NCBI GenBank assembly: GCA_001873365.1
Contig: MNYZ01000018.1
Coordinates: 27,176-91,175 of the forward strand
Length of the DNA stretch: 64,000 bases
Direction: 5' to 3'
Origin: Oscillatoriales cyanobacterium CG2_30_40_61
Lineage (GTDB): Bacteria; Cyanobacteriota; Cyanobacteriia; Cyanobacteriales; Microcoleaceae
Shown: piece after piece, positions 35,773 to 45,563 of the stretch
Layout of the letters: every line of letters starts with the position of its first letter
How positions within the stretch are numbered: position 1 is the first letter of the stretch
Translations under genes and position numbers: made by a program
The notes under the pieces: generated by a model
Databases searched by the model: none
What the model was told of the DNA's origin: nothing
Seen by the model: the letters and a program-made list of their open reading frames with translations, nothing else

Positions 35773-36258
35773 ATGTTAACACACTATCGTGTCCCCGTGA
35801 GTCTGTCTTTAGTTGCCATAGACTTACCCCTGCGCTCTTTAATTGAAGGGTCGGCAACTCTCTATCAGAAGGAGCGAGATCAATTCCATTTATTGTTACA
35901 TGAACCGGCGTTAATAGAATGGGAGCCTGATATTTTGCCCCAAGAAACGGCAAAACCTCCCCAAAAACCCCGGTTATTGTGGCTGGAGGTGTCTCCCTAT
36001 CGGGCGGTGATGACGATGCAGGGACAGGGTAAATATAGTTATCGTCATTTATGGCAACAGGGAATGTATGGCTTGAGTCGCTATTATTTACAAACGGATT
36101 TACAGGCTATGGCGGGTCAATTGCGTCTGCGGAATTTTACTCGCAAGTTAGAGTTAGTCGGACATCCTCTACCGGAATATGTGCGCTTGGAATACGAACT
36201 CTGGTCAGAAAATCTACAAATGGGTCGTTATGTTTTAAGTCTGGAAATTCATTATTAG
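35773..36258 (+). CDS. Conserved-looking cyanobacterial protein, unknown
   Basis: 161 residues, soluble, no signal. It starts MLTHYRVPVSLSLVAIDLPL, has RLLWLEVSPYRAVMTMQGQG in the middle and ends PEYVRLEYELWSENLQMGRY. The many alternating hydrophobic/polar stretches suggest a beta-rich fold. I could not place it in a named family. Its stop overlaps the stop of the convergent lipoprotein gene by 4 bp (36255-36258). Confidence 0.7.
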   Translation: MLTHYRVPVSLSLVAIDLPLRSLIEGSATLYQKERDQFHLLLHEPALIEWEPDILPQETAKPPQKPRLLWLEVSPYRAVMTMQGQGKYSYRHLWQQGMYGLSRYYLQTDLQAMAGQLRLRNFTRKLELVGHPLPEYVRLEYELWSENLQMGRYVLSLEIHY

Positions 36259-36731
36259 GGTTTTTTAATAGGGCAATAATTGACTAATTCTTTCAATAAT
36301 GCCTCATTATTTGTAGCAATTTGTTTGGCTTTTTCTCCGGCTTCTTTGACCTTTTGTTGAGCTTCTAGGAGTTGTTTTTTCCCTTCGGGAGTAACGGGGG
36401 CTTTCTCCGCAATGGTTAGGTCTTCAGCGATTTGTTTGAGGCTGTTGGAGAGGTCTTTAAATTGTTGGGTTGAGTTTTTTTGAAAGGTTTGTAGGGATTT
36501 ATCTTTAATCGTTAGGGTTTCTATTTCCTTCGCAATACTGTTTAATTCTTGAGATAGTTGTTGGGTGGTTTTCCCATCTAGTTTAGGACTCAAATTGATC
36601 ACTAAGGTTTGAGCTTCATTGATCATACCGATTAGTTTGATGCAGTCGGCGGGTTTACTGCTACAACTGTTTAGGGAAAATGCGATCGCAACAACGGTTA
36701 CAATCTTCGATAAATAGGGGTTAAAACGCAT
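36255..36731 (-). CDS. Putative lipoprotein with helical domain
   Basis: 158 residues. N-terminal signal MRFNPYLSKIVTVVAIAFSL followed by a lipobox LNSC, so it would be lipidated at Cys23. The mature part is a long helical bundle (LSQELNSIAKEIETLTIKD, LEAQQKVKEAGEKAKQIA). Two further cysteines (ADCIKL and NYCPIKKP) could form a disulfide. Function unknown. Confidence 0.75.
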   Translation of the reverse strand: MRFNPYLSKIVTVVAIAFSLNSCSSKPADCIKLIGMINEAQTLVINLSPKLDGKTTQQLSQELNSIAKEIETLTIKDKSLQTFQKNSTQQFKDLSNSLKQIAEDLTIAEKAPVTPEGKKQLLEAQQKVKEAGEKAKQIATNNEALLKELVNYCPIKKP

Positions 36732-36789
36732 AAATATTAATTTTAGTGAAATGGTGCGGGTATTTTAATACACGCACCCTACTTTGATG

Positions 36790-38505
36790 TTAACCTTCGA
36801 TTTCATCCGGTTGCAATTCCCTGACTTTTTCAAAGGCTGCAACGGCTGCTTCTGTTTGTCCTAAATCCTGTAATGTCAGACCTTTATTATACCAAACATC
36901 GGCATCATCCGGTTGCAATTCTAACGCACGATTAAAGGAAATTAAGGCTGCTTCTAATTGTCCTAAATTGAGTTGTGAAATTCCTCGGTTATATAAGGCG
37001 TTGAAATAATTAGGCTCTAATTGAATCGCCTGTTGATAGGATTCTAAGGCTTCTTCTAATCTTCCTAAATCCGATAGAGCGTTTCCGCGATTATTCCAAA
37101 TATAGGGATCATTGGGTTGCAAATCAACGGCAATTTGATAGGATTTTAAGGCTTCTTGCATATTATCTAAAACCTCTAAAACACTACCTCGATTATTCCA
37201 AGCATCTGCATACTCAGGTCGCAGTATTATCGCTTGCTCAAAGGATGATAATGCTTCTTCTATTCTCCCTAGACTTCTGAGGGTATTTCCTCGATAAAAC
37301 CAAACACAAACATTATTAGGCTGTAGCTCAAGTATCTGATCAAATAAGTCTAAAGCTCCTTGAAAGTCTCCGGCTTCATCTTGTTTAATTCCTTGCTCAA
37401 ACCATTCTTTAACTTCTGGTGAAGTTTCCTCAACTATTGTAGATGTTTCAGGAATAATCTCCTGTGCATAATTAATAGGAGTTTCCTCAACTATTGTAGA
37501 TGTTTCAGGAATAATATCCTGTTGATAACTAATAGGAGTTTCCTCAACTATTGAGGTTTCTTCAGGAATAATATCCTGTGCATAATTAATAGGAGTTTCC
37601 TCAACTATTGAGGTTTCTTCAGGAATAATATCCTGTGGGTAACTAACGGAAGTTTCCTCAACTATTGCAGATGTTTCGGGAATAATATCCTGTGCATAAC
37701 TGATAGGAGTTTCCTCAATTATTTCAGGTACTTCAGGAATAATATCCTGTGGATAATTAACGGGAGTTTCCTCAACTATTGTAGATGTTTCAGGAATAAT
37801 ATCCTGTGGGTAACTAACGGAAGTTTCTTCAACTATTGTAGATGTTTCAGGAATAATATCCTGTGGATAATTAATAGGAGTTTCTTCAACTATTGTAGAT
37901 GTTTCGGGAATAATCTCCTGTGGATAATTAACAGGAGTTTCTTCAATAATTGGAGTTACTTCTTCAGTTGAAATCGCAACACCATCCCCAATAAATTTTG
38001 CATCAATAATTGGAGAATCTTCAGTATTTTCAGCAGGAGTAACCGGAGTTACAACCCCATCCTCAAGAAAATCTGCATCAATAATAGGTTTAACCTCATT
38101 AACATCTGAAGTTGTAGGCTCGCTTTGCGGAGTTAATTGAGCTAAAATGCTTCTACCAATACTTCCCGCCACATCTCCTAAATCGCCCATATCCAGACTC
38201 GCTAAAAATACCAGGCGTCGTGCGAGTTCTTCGTGTTGGCTGGGTGTTTCCTGTAGACGAGTTCCAAACCTTTCCAACCAAGCTACTAACTCCGTTTCCT
38301 GAACCCGATTACCGATTAACCATCCTTTAATTTGTCCCCGACTGCTAGTAGGTTGTAAAGTGTCCAACAGTTGCAGAAATAGGGCTTCATATTCCGTATC
38401 CGTGCGAGTTGGAATAGTTTCGACCGATGGCGATGGAGGAGTAGGTTGTTTCCCGAATAGTCGTTGAATCAGTCGTTTGAAAAATTGAATAATTCGGCTT
38501 AACAT
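36790..38505 (-). CDS. TPR protein with a tandem 19-residue repeat region
   Basis: 571 residues. The N-terminus has a basic amphipathic helix (LSRIIQFFKRLIQRLFGK) and a helical region of about 100 residues. Residues 188-358 are nine copies of a 19-residue acidic repeat of the form EETP-NYPQDIIPETSTIV. The C-terminal 200 residues are about six TPR units (FYRGNTLRSLGRIEEALSSF and similar). The repeat block may work as a stalk between the two ends. A scaffold role is likely; its partner is unknown. Confidence 0.82.
   Translation of the reverse strand: MLSRIIQFFKRLIQRLFGKQPTPPSPSVETIPTRTDTEYEALFLQLLDTLQPTSSRGQIKGWLIGNRVQETELVAWLERFGTRLQETPSQHEELARRLVFLASLDMGDLGDVAGSIGRSILAQLTPQSEPTTSDVNEVKPIIDADFLEDGVVTPVTPAENTEDSPIIDAKFIGDGVAISTEEVTPIIEETPVNYPQEIIPETSTIVEETPINYPQDIIPETSTIVEETSVSYPQDIIPETSTIVEETPVNYPQDIIPEVPEIIEETPISYAQDIIPETSAIVEETSVSYPQDIIPEETSIVEETPINYAQDIIPEETSIVEETPISYQQDIIPETSTIVEETPINYAQEIIPETSTIVEETSPEVKEWFEQGIKQDEAGDFQGALDLFDQILELQPNNVCVWFYRGNTLRSLGRIEEALSSFEQAIILRPEYADAWNNRGSVLEVLDNMQEALKSYQIAVDLQPNDPYIWNNRGNALSDLGRLEEALESYQQAIQLEPNYFNALYNRGISQLNLGQLEAALISFNRALELQPDDADVWYNKGLTLQDLGQTEAAVAAFEKVRELQPDEIEG
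37432..37944 (-). repeat. Nine tandem copies of a 57-bp coding repeat
   Basis: The DNA of codons 188-358 of the TPR protein repeats every 57 bp, with some copies nearly identical (two adjacent units give PEETSIV, most others PETSTIV). Such in-frame arrays change length by slippage or recombination, so copy number may differ between strains. Confidence 0.85.
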
Positions 38506-38680
38506 AAATAGACTTAGACAATATAGTTGTTATTAGGATTCTGGACAAAACGACCAGGATCTTCGGACATAATACACCGTTTTGATCTAAATCCTGATCA
38601 ACTAATATTCAAAGGTTAACCTCTCACCCTCTAGGGTGAAAAGGAAAATATCTGTTTTATGCTACTGTTTGTTGAGGAGT

Positions 38681-38962
38681 TCAGATCATGCGTAATAATC
38701 CCTGTTGACCCAGGAGCATTTCTCGTAACAAACTAAATAGTCCCACCCAAATAATCGGAGTAATATCTACTCCTCCTACCGGGGGAACAATTTTGCGGGT
38801 AAGGACTAAAAAGGGTTCGGTGGGCCAAACAATTAGGTTAAAAGGAAAACGCTGTTGATTGACTTGGGGATACCAGGTGAGGACGATTCTGAAAATAAAC
38901 AAAAAGGTCATCAAACCCAAAATTAAACCTAAACCCCAGGTTAAAATCGTTGTTGTGTCCAT
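38681..38962 (-). CDS. YggT-family membrane protein
   Basis: 93 residues with two membrane segments (about 7-27 and 68-85) around the conserved TWYPQVNQQRFPFNLIVWPT and PTEPFLVLTRKIVPPVGGVD. The family is related to plastid Ycf19/CCB3, which help attach haem to cytochrome b6 in plants; in cyanobacteria the role is not certain. Full length for the family. Confidence 0.88.
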   Translation of the reverse strand: MDTTTILTWGLGLILGLMTFLFIFRIVLTWYPQVNQQRFPFNLIVWPTEPFLVLTRKIVPPVGGVDITPIIWVGLFSLLREMLLGQQGLLRMI

Positions 38963-39123
38963 AGGATCAGCAAAAATATTTTAAGTTTTGTTACCGTTTA
39001 CCCGATCAATTGTAACGGTTTTGGGAAGTTTTCTCAGAAACAGACGAATACCTTCTCAAGATTGTGAAATTTTGTTAAACTGGTAAACCAAGAAATCATT
39101 CTAAGACAAGGATCGCATTTGTT

Positions 39124-39243
39124 ATGACACCTTCATTGATGAACTTTTTCTATAGTTTGCTCGCTGGAATCCTAATTGTGGTAATTCCTGCCACCATCGG
39201 TCTGCTCTTTATCAGCCAAAAAGATAAAGTCATTCGTTCCTAG
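39124..39243 (+). CDS. psbX: Photosystem II protein PsbX
   Basis: 39 residues: [19 protein letters not shown], then a hydrophobic helix through PATIGLLFI and the conserved SQKDK end. One transmembrane helix and the MTPSL...LLF(I/V)SQKDK pattern match cyanobacterial PsbX, a small photosystem II subunit near cytochrome b559 and the quinone exchange cavity. The gene is short, with TAG at 39241-39243, and stands alone upstream of ycf66. Confidence 0.92.
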   Translation: MTPSLMNFFYSLLAGILIVVIPATIGLLFISQKDKVIRS

Positions 39244-39444
39244 ACTGGTGATCTGGAAACGGGTCTAGGCAGACTTGCCAAAATCCTGGTTAAACTTATA
39301 GACTTAGGGGCTAAGAATCAGAATTTGATCTGAATCGATAGCCCCTAATGTTTATTATTGCCAAAAATACCCAGTCCCAAGCACCAATCGGTAGAGATTT
39401 TCAAAAGAAATCGCTAAGATAGGACTGGCATAGGAGAAGAAATA

Positions 39445-40293
39445 ATGGTTAATTTAGGTTTAAATTTCAGCAGCCTAGTGGGCATTGCCCTCGCGGTTTC
39501 TGGTGCTGGATTATATTTCCTGCGTTCTTGGCGGCCCAAACTAGCACGGGATCATGATATTTTCTTTGCCGCCATTGCCTTACTGTGTGGCGGGATTCTT
39601 TTATTTCAAGGATGGCGACTTGATCCAATTCTAGCCTTTGGTCAATTTTTATTAACTGGAAGTGCGGTTTTCTTTGCGGTGGAAAGTATTCGCCTCCGAG
39701 GAATTGCGGTTGTCCAGGCTAAGGAACGAGGGCCAATTGTTGACGATGAACGCTATGTCAGTGACGTTTATCGGGTGGATGCGGAATTAGACGAACTCGA
39801 ACCGACGGACGAATATATGCCGAGAGCCCGTCAAATTCGCGGGAGTCGTGATACTCGTTTAAGTAAAGCCGATAATTATGAGGATGATACGGTTCGTCGG
39901 CGTCCCTCTAGTCGCAAAAGCACCGCCGTTGACTATCCTCCCTCGGCCGAGCCTCCTCGCAAACGTCGTCCCCGTCCAGAATCTCGTCCAGAATCCCGTC
40001 CAGAATCCCGTCCAGAACCGACCTCGGATTGGGGAGAACCCCCTAGAGAACGGCAACAAAGACCTGCCAAAAGTCGCTCTAACCGCCCTCCCGCATCCCC
40101 TGCGGTAGATAGAGAGGATTGGACAAGCTCTGCTTCTGATGCGCCGCGGTCTCGTCGCCGTCCGTCTGCTTCTTCGGAGTATCGCTATTCTGAAGATCGT
40201 CGGGTGCAAGATAATTCAAGCGATTATGTTGAATATCGACCTGTGGATTATTCTGATGATCAGGTTGATAGTTCTTCCAATTTTGAACGATAA
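39445..40293 (+). CDS. ycf66: Ycf66 family protein
   Basis: 282 residues. Three hydrophobic helices in the first 95 residues (LVGIALAVSGAGLYFLRSW, FFAAIALLCGGILLFQGW, FGQFLLTGSAVFFAVESI) match Ycf66, found in cyanobacteria and some plastids. The long tail is charged, rich in Arg, Pro, Ser and Asp, and contains a tandem RPES repeat (39973-40020). Function unknown; a membrane protein with a disordered cytoplasmic tail. ATG 39445 has AGGAGAAG upstream. Confidence 0.9.
   Translation: MVNLGLNFSSLVGIALAVSGAGLYFLRSWRPKLARDHDIFFAAIALLCGGILLFQGWRLDPILAFGQFLLTGSAVFFAVESIRLRGIAVVQAKERGPIVDDERYVSDVYRVDAELDELEPTDEYMPRARQIRGSRDTRLSKADNYEDDTVRRRPSSRKSTAVDYPPSAEPPRKRRPRPESRPESRPESRPEPTSDWGEPPRERQQRPAKSRSNRPPASPAVDREDWTSSASDAPRSRRRPSASSEYRYSEDRRVQDNSSDYVEYRPVDYSDDQVDSSSNFER
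39973..40020 (+). repeat. Four tandem 12-bp units in ycf66
   Basis: CGTCCAGAATC(T/C) is repeated four times and encodes RPESRPESRPESRPEP. It lies in the disordered tail, and is a likely site of length variation. Confidence 0.8.
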
Positions 40294-40318
40294 AACCCAT
40301 AAAAAATTAATCAAGGGT

Positions 40319-40373
40319 TTAGGAATTAGGTATTAGGGTGATATTGTTTCCCTACCTAGTTCCTAATTTTTTT
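40319..40373 (+). terminator. Terminator-like hairpin downstream of ycf66
   Basis: TTAGGAATTAGGTATTAGGG is followed, after a short loop, by the partly complementary CCCTACCTAGTTCCTAA and then seven T (40367-40373). It lies 26 bp after the ycf66 stop. Confidence 0.65.
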
Positions 40374-40378
40374 AAATA

Positions 40379-40478
40379 GGGATCACGGATTTAAGAGGAT
40401 TTCACGGATTTCACGGATTTTAATTTGTCCCCCAATCAAGTCGAGGGCAGGGTTAATCTGCGTAATCCTCCTTTTAAA
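40379..40478. repeat. Dispersed repeat of ATCCGTGAAATCCGTG type (copy B)
   Basis: Bases 40379-40424 equal the reverse complement of 9114-9159. Bases 40452-40467 equal that of 9094-9109. Between the two blocks lie 27 bp (40425-40451) where copy A has only 4 bp. It sits between ycf66 and lpxB. Confidence 0.85.
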
Positions 40479-40490
40479 TATTATATTATC

Positions 40491-41690
40491 TTATCTCAAT
40501 TTTACATTATTCAGAATTTTTAAAGCCGCGCGATCGCATACTCCTTCCTCTCCTAATGCTTGTTTCATCTGTTGATAGTGATTTAATATTTCCTGTCGTT
40601 TGGGTTGATTGGTGAGTAATTCTATGGCTTCTCGCACAATATTTTCTGGGGTTACTTCTTCTTGAACAAGTTCAGGCACAATGGCTTGCATTTGGACTAA
40701 ATTAGTAGGGGAGATAAACGGAACTGAAAAGTTTAAGAAACGACGAACCAGCCAAGCGGTTAAATTACTTACCCGATAAACCACAACTTGCGGAACATTT
40801 AATAAGGCAATTTCTAAGTTAACTGTTCCTGATTTGGTAATTGCTAAATCCGCGGCGGATATCACTTCTAAAGTTTGATGATTTTCGGAATTTGTGGAAA
40901 CTAAAACTGCATTTAATTGATAGTTTTTAATGGCGGTTTCTATGACCTTATGATATTCTGGTAAAGACACCGGAATCCAAAATTTAACCCCTGGAATTTT
41001 ATCTTGAATTTGTTTAGCAGATTCTAATAATATCGGCATTAAATATTTGATTTCTTGCCATCGGGAAGCCGGAAGTAAGGCGATCGCAATTTCATCCGGT
41101 TCTATTCCTAATTTTATCCTAGATTCTGATCTACTAGGAACCCCTTTCATCCGGTCTAATAGGGGATGACCCACCCAAGTTACCTTTGCACCTTTTGATT
41201 GAAAATAACGGGCTTCTTCTGGAAAAATTGCTAAAATTTGGTCAGTTAAATTAATAATTTGTTCCGTACTCTTTGAACCCAATGACCAGACCCATTCTTG
41301 CGGGGCAATATAATATAAAATCGGCACACTGGGGAAGTGATTTTTAATAAAATTTCCGATACCAATATTCGGCCCCATATAATCAATTAAAATCACAATA
41401 TCAGGAGGATGAATTTTTAAATATTGTTTGGTTTTTTGCTGAATTAAATAAGTCGGAATAATATAAGGAATAGATTCTAAAAGCCCAACGGAACCAATTC
41501 CGGTAGTATTGCCTAATAATAATCCTCCGGCTGCTGCCATTTTTTCCCCGCCTAATGCTATAATTTCTATAGGGATATTCTGATTTTTGGCTTGTCTGAA
41601 TAAGGCTTCAATTAACATTGATCCTTGTAAATCGCCAGAGACTTCTCCCGTACTTATAAAAATCCGAATTAGGGTTTGATTGGCAACCAT
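40491..41690 (-). CDS. lpxB: Lipid-A-disaccharide synthase
   Basis: 399 residues of the GT19 family: FISTGEVSGDLQGSMLIEAL at the start, ALGGEKMAAAG, LIDYMGPNIGIGNFIK, YIAPQEWVWSLGSKS, and ITKSGTVNLEIALL in the donor-binding C-terminal half. It joins UDP-2,3-diacylglucosamine and lipid X to form the lipid A disaccharide at the inner membrane. Full length. The other lpx genes are not in this window. Confidence 0.95.
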   Translation of the reverse strand: MVANQTLIRIFISTGEVSGDLQGSMLIEALFRQAKNQNIPIEIIALGGEKMAAAGGLLLGNTTGIGSVGLLESIPYIIPTYLIQQKTKQYLKIHPPDIVILIDYMGPNIGIGNFIKNHFPSVPILYYIAPQEWVWSLGSKSTEQIINLTDQILAIFPEEARYFQSKGAKVTWVGHPLLDRMKGVPSRSESRIKLGIEPDEIAIALLPASRWQEIKYLMPILLESAKQIQDKIPGVKFWIPVSLPEYHKVIETAIKNYQLNAVLVSTNSENHQTLEVISAADLAITKSGTVNLEIALLNVPQVVVYRVSNLTAWLVRRFLNFSVPFISPTNLVQMQAIVPELVQEEVTPENIVREAIELLTNQPKRQEILNHYQQMKQALGEEGVCDRAALKILNNVKLR

Positions 41691-41965
41691 TAGAACTCAA
41701 TAGTAAATAATTTGGGAACGGATTAGATCGGTTTTATTCATAACCTAACCTCAGATTATAGCCGTTTATTGAGTCCCTGCTGAATTTTCCTGAAAATTTG
41801 ATGATTCACAGGAGGTAAAAAAGGATATAATCATCATTCATAGACGCGAAGTATAACTTTTCCTCCGGTCGTCTTAGGATTGTCAAAAAGTGATCTGGTT
41901 CAGGAACGTTTATGATCATGATCAGGTCTTAGTTAGTATACTTAATTGATAGTCTAAGTCAAATA

Positions 41966-44473
41966 ATGACAATTTTATTTATGAAATCTTTATCAAAGAT
42001 AGCCGGGTTTTCCTGGGGAATTATGATTTTTAGTGGTTTAAATTTTATGGAAAATACTACCCCAACTTTTGCGAGTTTACCTGAACAGTTGAATAGTCAA
42101 TCTTCAGAGTTAGAATTAGCACAACTTCCTCAACAACCCTCAGAGAAACTATTAGGGGGTTTATATGTTCAGTCTGCAACGAAAAGCCAAGTTTTTCCCC
42201 TAAAACAAACCCAAGTTAAGGCTAAAATTTCCGGGAATGTTTCACAGGTTGAAGTCTCTCAAACCTTTGAAAATCCTTTTCAAGAACCTTTAGAAGCAAT
42301 TTATGTATTCCCTCTCCCCGATCAAGCCGCCGTTGATCAGATGGTAATTAAAATCGGCGATCGCACCATCAAGTCCAGAATTGAAACCCGAGAAGACGCC
42401 AAGGAAATCTATCAACGAGCTAAAGCTCAAGGTCGCACCACCGCATTATTAGAACAGGAACGAGATAATATATTTACTCAATCTGTAGCTAATATTCAAC
42501 CTGGCGAACAAATATCCGTAACTATTCGCTATATTGATCAATTAAAGTTTGAAGGAGGAAACTATGAATTTGTGTTTCCGATGGTAGTTGGCCCCCGTTA
42601 TATTCCCGGTCAATTAATTAATAAAAATCAACCTAATACCAATCAAGTTCCCGATGCGGATCGGATCACTCCTCCCATTATTGAGCAGGAGGCAAAATCC
42701 CCCCATAAAATTCAAGTTAATCTGGAAATTGATGCCGGGGTTGCAATTGAAAATGTTCGTTCAATTTCCCATAAAATTGTTTCCAAACAGCAGGGAAATC
42801 GGATATTTCTTAGTTTAGATCAATCCGATCAAATTCCTAATAAAGATCTGATTATAAGATATCAAATTTCAGGAGAAAATACAAGGGCAACGGTGTTAAC
42901 AGAAGCCAATCAACAGGGGGGACATTTTGTCGCTTATTTGTTACCTGCAATTCGTTATAATCCTAATCAAATTATTCCTAAAGATGTTGTTTTTCTGATG
43001 GATACTTCCGGTTCCCAACAGGGAGATCCGCTTAAAAAATCTCAAGAATTAATGAAACGATTTATTCAAGGATTAAATCCCGAAGATACTTTTAATATTA
43101 TTGATTTTGCTAATACTACCAATACCCTATCAGAAACTCCCTTAGAAAATACCCCAGATAACCGACAAAAAGCGATTAATTATATTAATCAATTAGAAGC
43201 TAATGGCGGGACAGAATTATTAAATGGAATCCAGACGGTTATGAGGTTTCCCTCTCCCTCCCAGGGTCGCTTACGCAGTCTGGTTTTATTAACAGATGGA
43301 TATATTGGAAATGATCAGGAAGTAATTGCAGAAGTTCAAAATAAACTTAAACCTGGAAATAGATTTTATGCCTTTGGGGTGGGGAGTTCTGTTAATCGAT
43401 TTTTACTTAATCGTTTGGGAGAAATTGGCCGGGGAACAACCCAAATTGTTCGTCAAGATGAACCGACAGAAGCTGTGGTGGAAAGTTTTTTTAAACAGAT
43501 TAATAACCCCATTTTAACAGATTTAGAAATTAGTTGGCAAGGGGAAGGATTAAAACCTGAAATTTATCCGATCAGCTTATCAGATTTGTTTGATAATCAA
43601 CCTTTAGTTTTATTTGGACGTAAATTAGATCGCCGTAATGGGTTATTGAAAATTACCGGAATAACCGCAAAAGGCGATCGCTATGAACAAACCTTACCCG
43701 TTAATTTTCCTGAGATCAATAATAACGAATCTGGGAATATTGCCATTGGTAAATTGTGGGGAAGGGCGAGAATTAAAGAACTAATGAATCAAATGTTTTC
43801 CGGCGAAACAAAATCAGGAGTTGAAGGGGTAACACGCACCGCTTTATCCTATCAATTACTATCTGAATATACCGCTTTTGTCGCCGTGAGCGAAGAAGTT
43901 CGAGTCGATCCTAATGGAACTCGTCAAACCGTAGAAGTTCCCCTAGAATTGCCCGAAGGAGTTAGTTATGACGGGATTTTTGGTACTCCCAAACCCACCC
44001 AATTACCGACAGCCCCTCCTATGAGTTTAGGACGAACTCGTTCTGCATCTGGTTATAATAATTATGGCAGTCAACGGAGTCCAGAAATTGCGCCGCCGCC
44101 CCTTCCTATTCCGGGAATAAACCCGCAACCCACAAATATTAATCCAGTCGTAAATAGTCCTGTAAAAATAACAGTTGTTGAAGTTACAGGAATTAGCGAT
44201 CGCACCTTAATTGATGACCTAAACCGTTATTTACAAGGGTTAAATTTAGCCAATGAAATTAATGGGAAAGTGATTTTTGAAATGATTATTGATCAAGGAA
44301 ATGTCCAACGAGCAATTTTTGATGATCTTGACTCTAATCTGAATTTAGATAATAATATAAAACAAGCAATGATTATTGATCAAATTCGGCGATCGCTCCT
44401 AACTTGGCAACCTTCTAACCCCATAACTGGAAAACTCAAAATCACCTTAGAATTAAAAGCCACAAAATCCTAA
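41966..44473 (+). CDS. VIT and VWA domain-containing exported protein
   Basis: 835 residues. A signal-like N-terminus (about 35 residues, AGFSWGIMIFSGLNF) is followed by a VIT domain (QVEVSQTFENPFQEPLEAIY, QSVANIQPGEQISVTIRYID) and a von Willebrand A domain with an intact MIDAS start DTSGS (VVFLMDTSGSQQGDP). The C-terminal part is Pro/Asn rich, then folded (VEVTGISDRTLIDDLNRYL). Related to inter-alpha-trypsin inhibitor heavy chain-type proteins; bacterial roles are unclear, probably adhesion or scaffold. ATG 41981 (MKSLSKIAG) is an alternative start. Confidence 0.85.
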   Translation: MTILFMKSLSKIAGFSWGIMIFSGLNFMENTTPTFASLPEQLNSQSSELELAQLPQQPSEKLLGGLYVQSATKSQVFPLKQTQVKAKISGNVSQVEVSQTFENPFQEPLEAIYVFPLPDQAAVDQMVIKIGDRTIKSRIETREDAKEIYQRAKAQGRTTALLEQERDNIFTQSVANIQPGEQISVTIRYIDQLKFEGGNYEFVFPMVVGPRYIPGQLINKNQPNTNQVPDADRITPPIIEQEAKSPHKIQVNLEIDAGVAIENVRSISHKIVSKQQGNRIFLSLDQSDQIPNKDLIIRYQISGENTRATVLTEANQQGGHFVAYLLPAIRYNPNQIIPKDVVFLMDTSGSQQGDPLKKSQELMKRFIQGLNPEDTFNIIDFANTTNTLSETPLENTPDNRQKAINYINQLEANGGTELLNGIQTVMRFPSPSQGRLRSLVLLTDGYIGNDQEVIAEVQNKLKPGNRFYAFGVGSSVNRFLLNRLGEIGRGTTQIVRQDEPTEAVVESFFKQINNPILTDLEISWQGEGLKPEIYPISLSDLFDNQPLVLFGRKLDRRNGLLKITGITAKGDRYEQTLPVNFPEINNNESGNIAIGKLWGRARIKELMNQMFSGETKSGVEGVTRTALSYQLLSEYTAFVAVSEEVRVDPNGTRQTVEVPLELPEGVSYDGIFGTPKPTQLPTAPPMSLGRTRSASGYNNYGSQRSPEIAPPPLPIPGINPQPTNINPVVNSPVKITVVEVTGISDRTLIDDLNRYLQGLNLANEINGKVIFEMIIDQGNVQRAIFDDLDSNLNLDNNIKQAMIIDQIRRSLLTWQPSNPITGKLKITLELKATKS

Positions 44474-44478
44474 ATCCC

Positions 44479-45471
44479 ATGAATATTTCCACCTCAATTG
44501 TACCCTTAAATCATGGTTATCCCCTCAGTATTGCACCAATGATGGATCGCACTGATCGCCATTATCGCTATTTTATGCGACAAATCACCCGGCGAACTTT
44601 GCTCTATACTGAAATGGTGACAACAGCGGCAATTTTACATGGAGATCAAGACCAATTATTAGGATTTTCTCCCGAAGAAAAACCCCTGGTATTACAGTTA
44701 GGAGGAGATCATCCCAACCATCTAGCAACTTGTGCTAAAATAGCTGAAGATCGGGGATATGATCAGGTTAATTTAAACGTGGGATGTCCCAGTGATCGGG
44801 TGCAAAATGGCAATTTTGGAGCTTGTTTAATGGCACAACCGGAGTTAGTTGCTGAAGCTGTGGAAGCAATGCAAAAAGTCGTTAATATTCCGGTGACAAT
44901 TAAACATCGAATTGGGATTGATCACCAGGATAAATATGAAGATATGGCGCATTTTGTGAGAATAGTTGCTAACGCCGGATGTCAACATTTTACTGTTCAC
45001 GCTCGCAAAGCTTGGTTACAGGGTTTAAGTCCTAAAGAAAACCGGACTATTCCCCCGTTAAGATATGAAGAAGTTTATCATTTAAAACAGGAGTTTCCCC
45101 ATTTATTTATTGAAATTAATGGTGGGTTTAAAACCTTAGCAGAAGTTAAGGATCAATTGCAATTTGTTGATGCTGTGATGATCGGGCGTGCTGCTTATGA
45201 TCACCCCTATTTGTTGGCAACGGCGGATCAAGAAATCTACGGAGAAAAAACTCCTCCTTTCACCCGTCAGGAAGTCCTAGAAGCCATGTATCCTTATATT
45301 GAGTATTGGTTACAAAAAGGGGTAAAATTAAATAGTATGACCCGCCATTTTTTAGAGTTATTTGCCGGACAACCGGGAAGTAAAGCCTGGAAACGCTATA
45401 TTAGTGAAAACGCCCATCTAACTAATGCTGGAATAGAAGTTCTTCAGCAAGCATTAAAGCAAGTTCCCTAA
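44479..45471 (+). CDS. dusA: tRNA-dihydrouridine(20/20a) synthase
   Basis: 330 residues. FMN-binding TIM barrel start SIAPMMDRTDRHYRYFMRQI, catalytic Cys region NVGCPSDRVQNGNFGACLM, and DusA-type HARKAWLQGLSPKENR and IGRAAYDHPYLL. It reduces uridines 20 and 20a in the tRNA D loop using NADPH. ATG 44479 starts 5 bp after the VIT/VWA stop, so the two may be cotranscribed, though no functional link is apparent. Confidence 0.96.
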   Translation: MNISTSIVPLNHGYPLSIAPMMDRTDRHYRYFMRQITRRTLLYTEMVTTAAILHGDQDQLLGFSPEEKPLVLQLGGDHPNHLATCAKIAEDRGYDQVNLNVGCPSDRVQNGNFGACLMAQPELVAEAVEAMQKVVNIPVTIKHRIGIDHQDKYEDMAHFVRIVANAGCQHFTVHARKAWLQGLSPKENRTIPPLRYEEVYHLKQEFPHLFIEINGGFKTLAEVKDQLQFVDAVMIGRAAYDHPYLLATADQEIYGEKTPPFTRQEVLEAMYPYIEYWLQKGVKLNSMTRHFLELFAGQPGSKAWKRYISENAHLTNAGIEVLQQALKQVP

Positions 45472-45563
45472 GTTAAATCTAATAATATAAATCCTAGGCG
45501 CAGGTTTAGGTAGATTATTAATAGGTAACAAAGATTAAGTTTAACCTGCCCCTACGGGGTAAT

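Noticed and set aside
37432..37944. Possible CRISPR array from the regular 57-bp period
   Set aside because: The repeat is in frame, encodes a 19-residue unit throughout and has no unique spacers.
39859..40209. Minus-strand open frame of 116 codons opposite ycf66
   Set aside because: Its Arg/Gly/Phe-rich product mirrors the repetitive ycf66 tail and is not a plausible protein.
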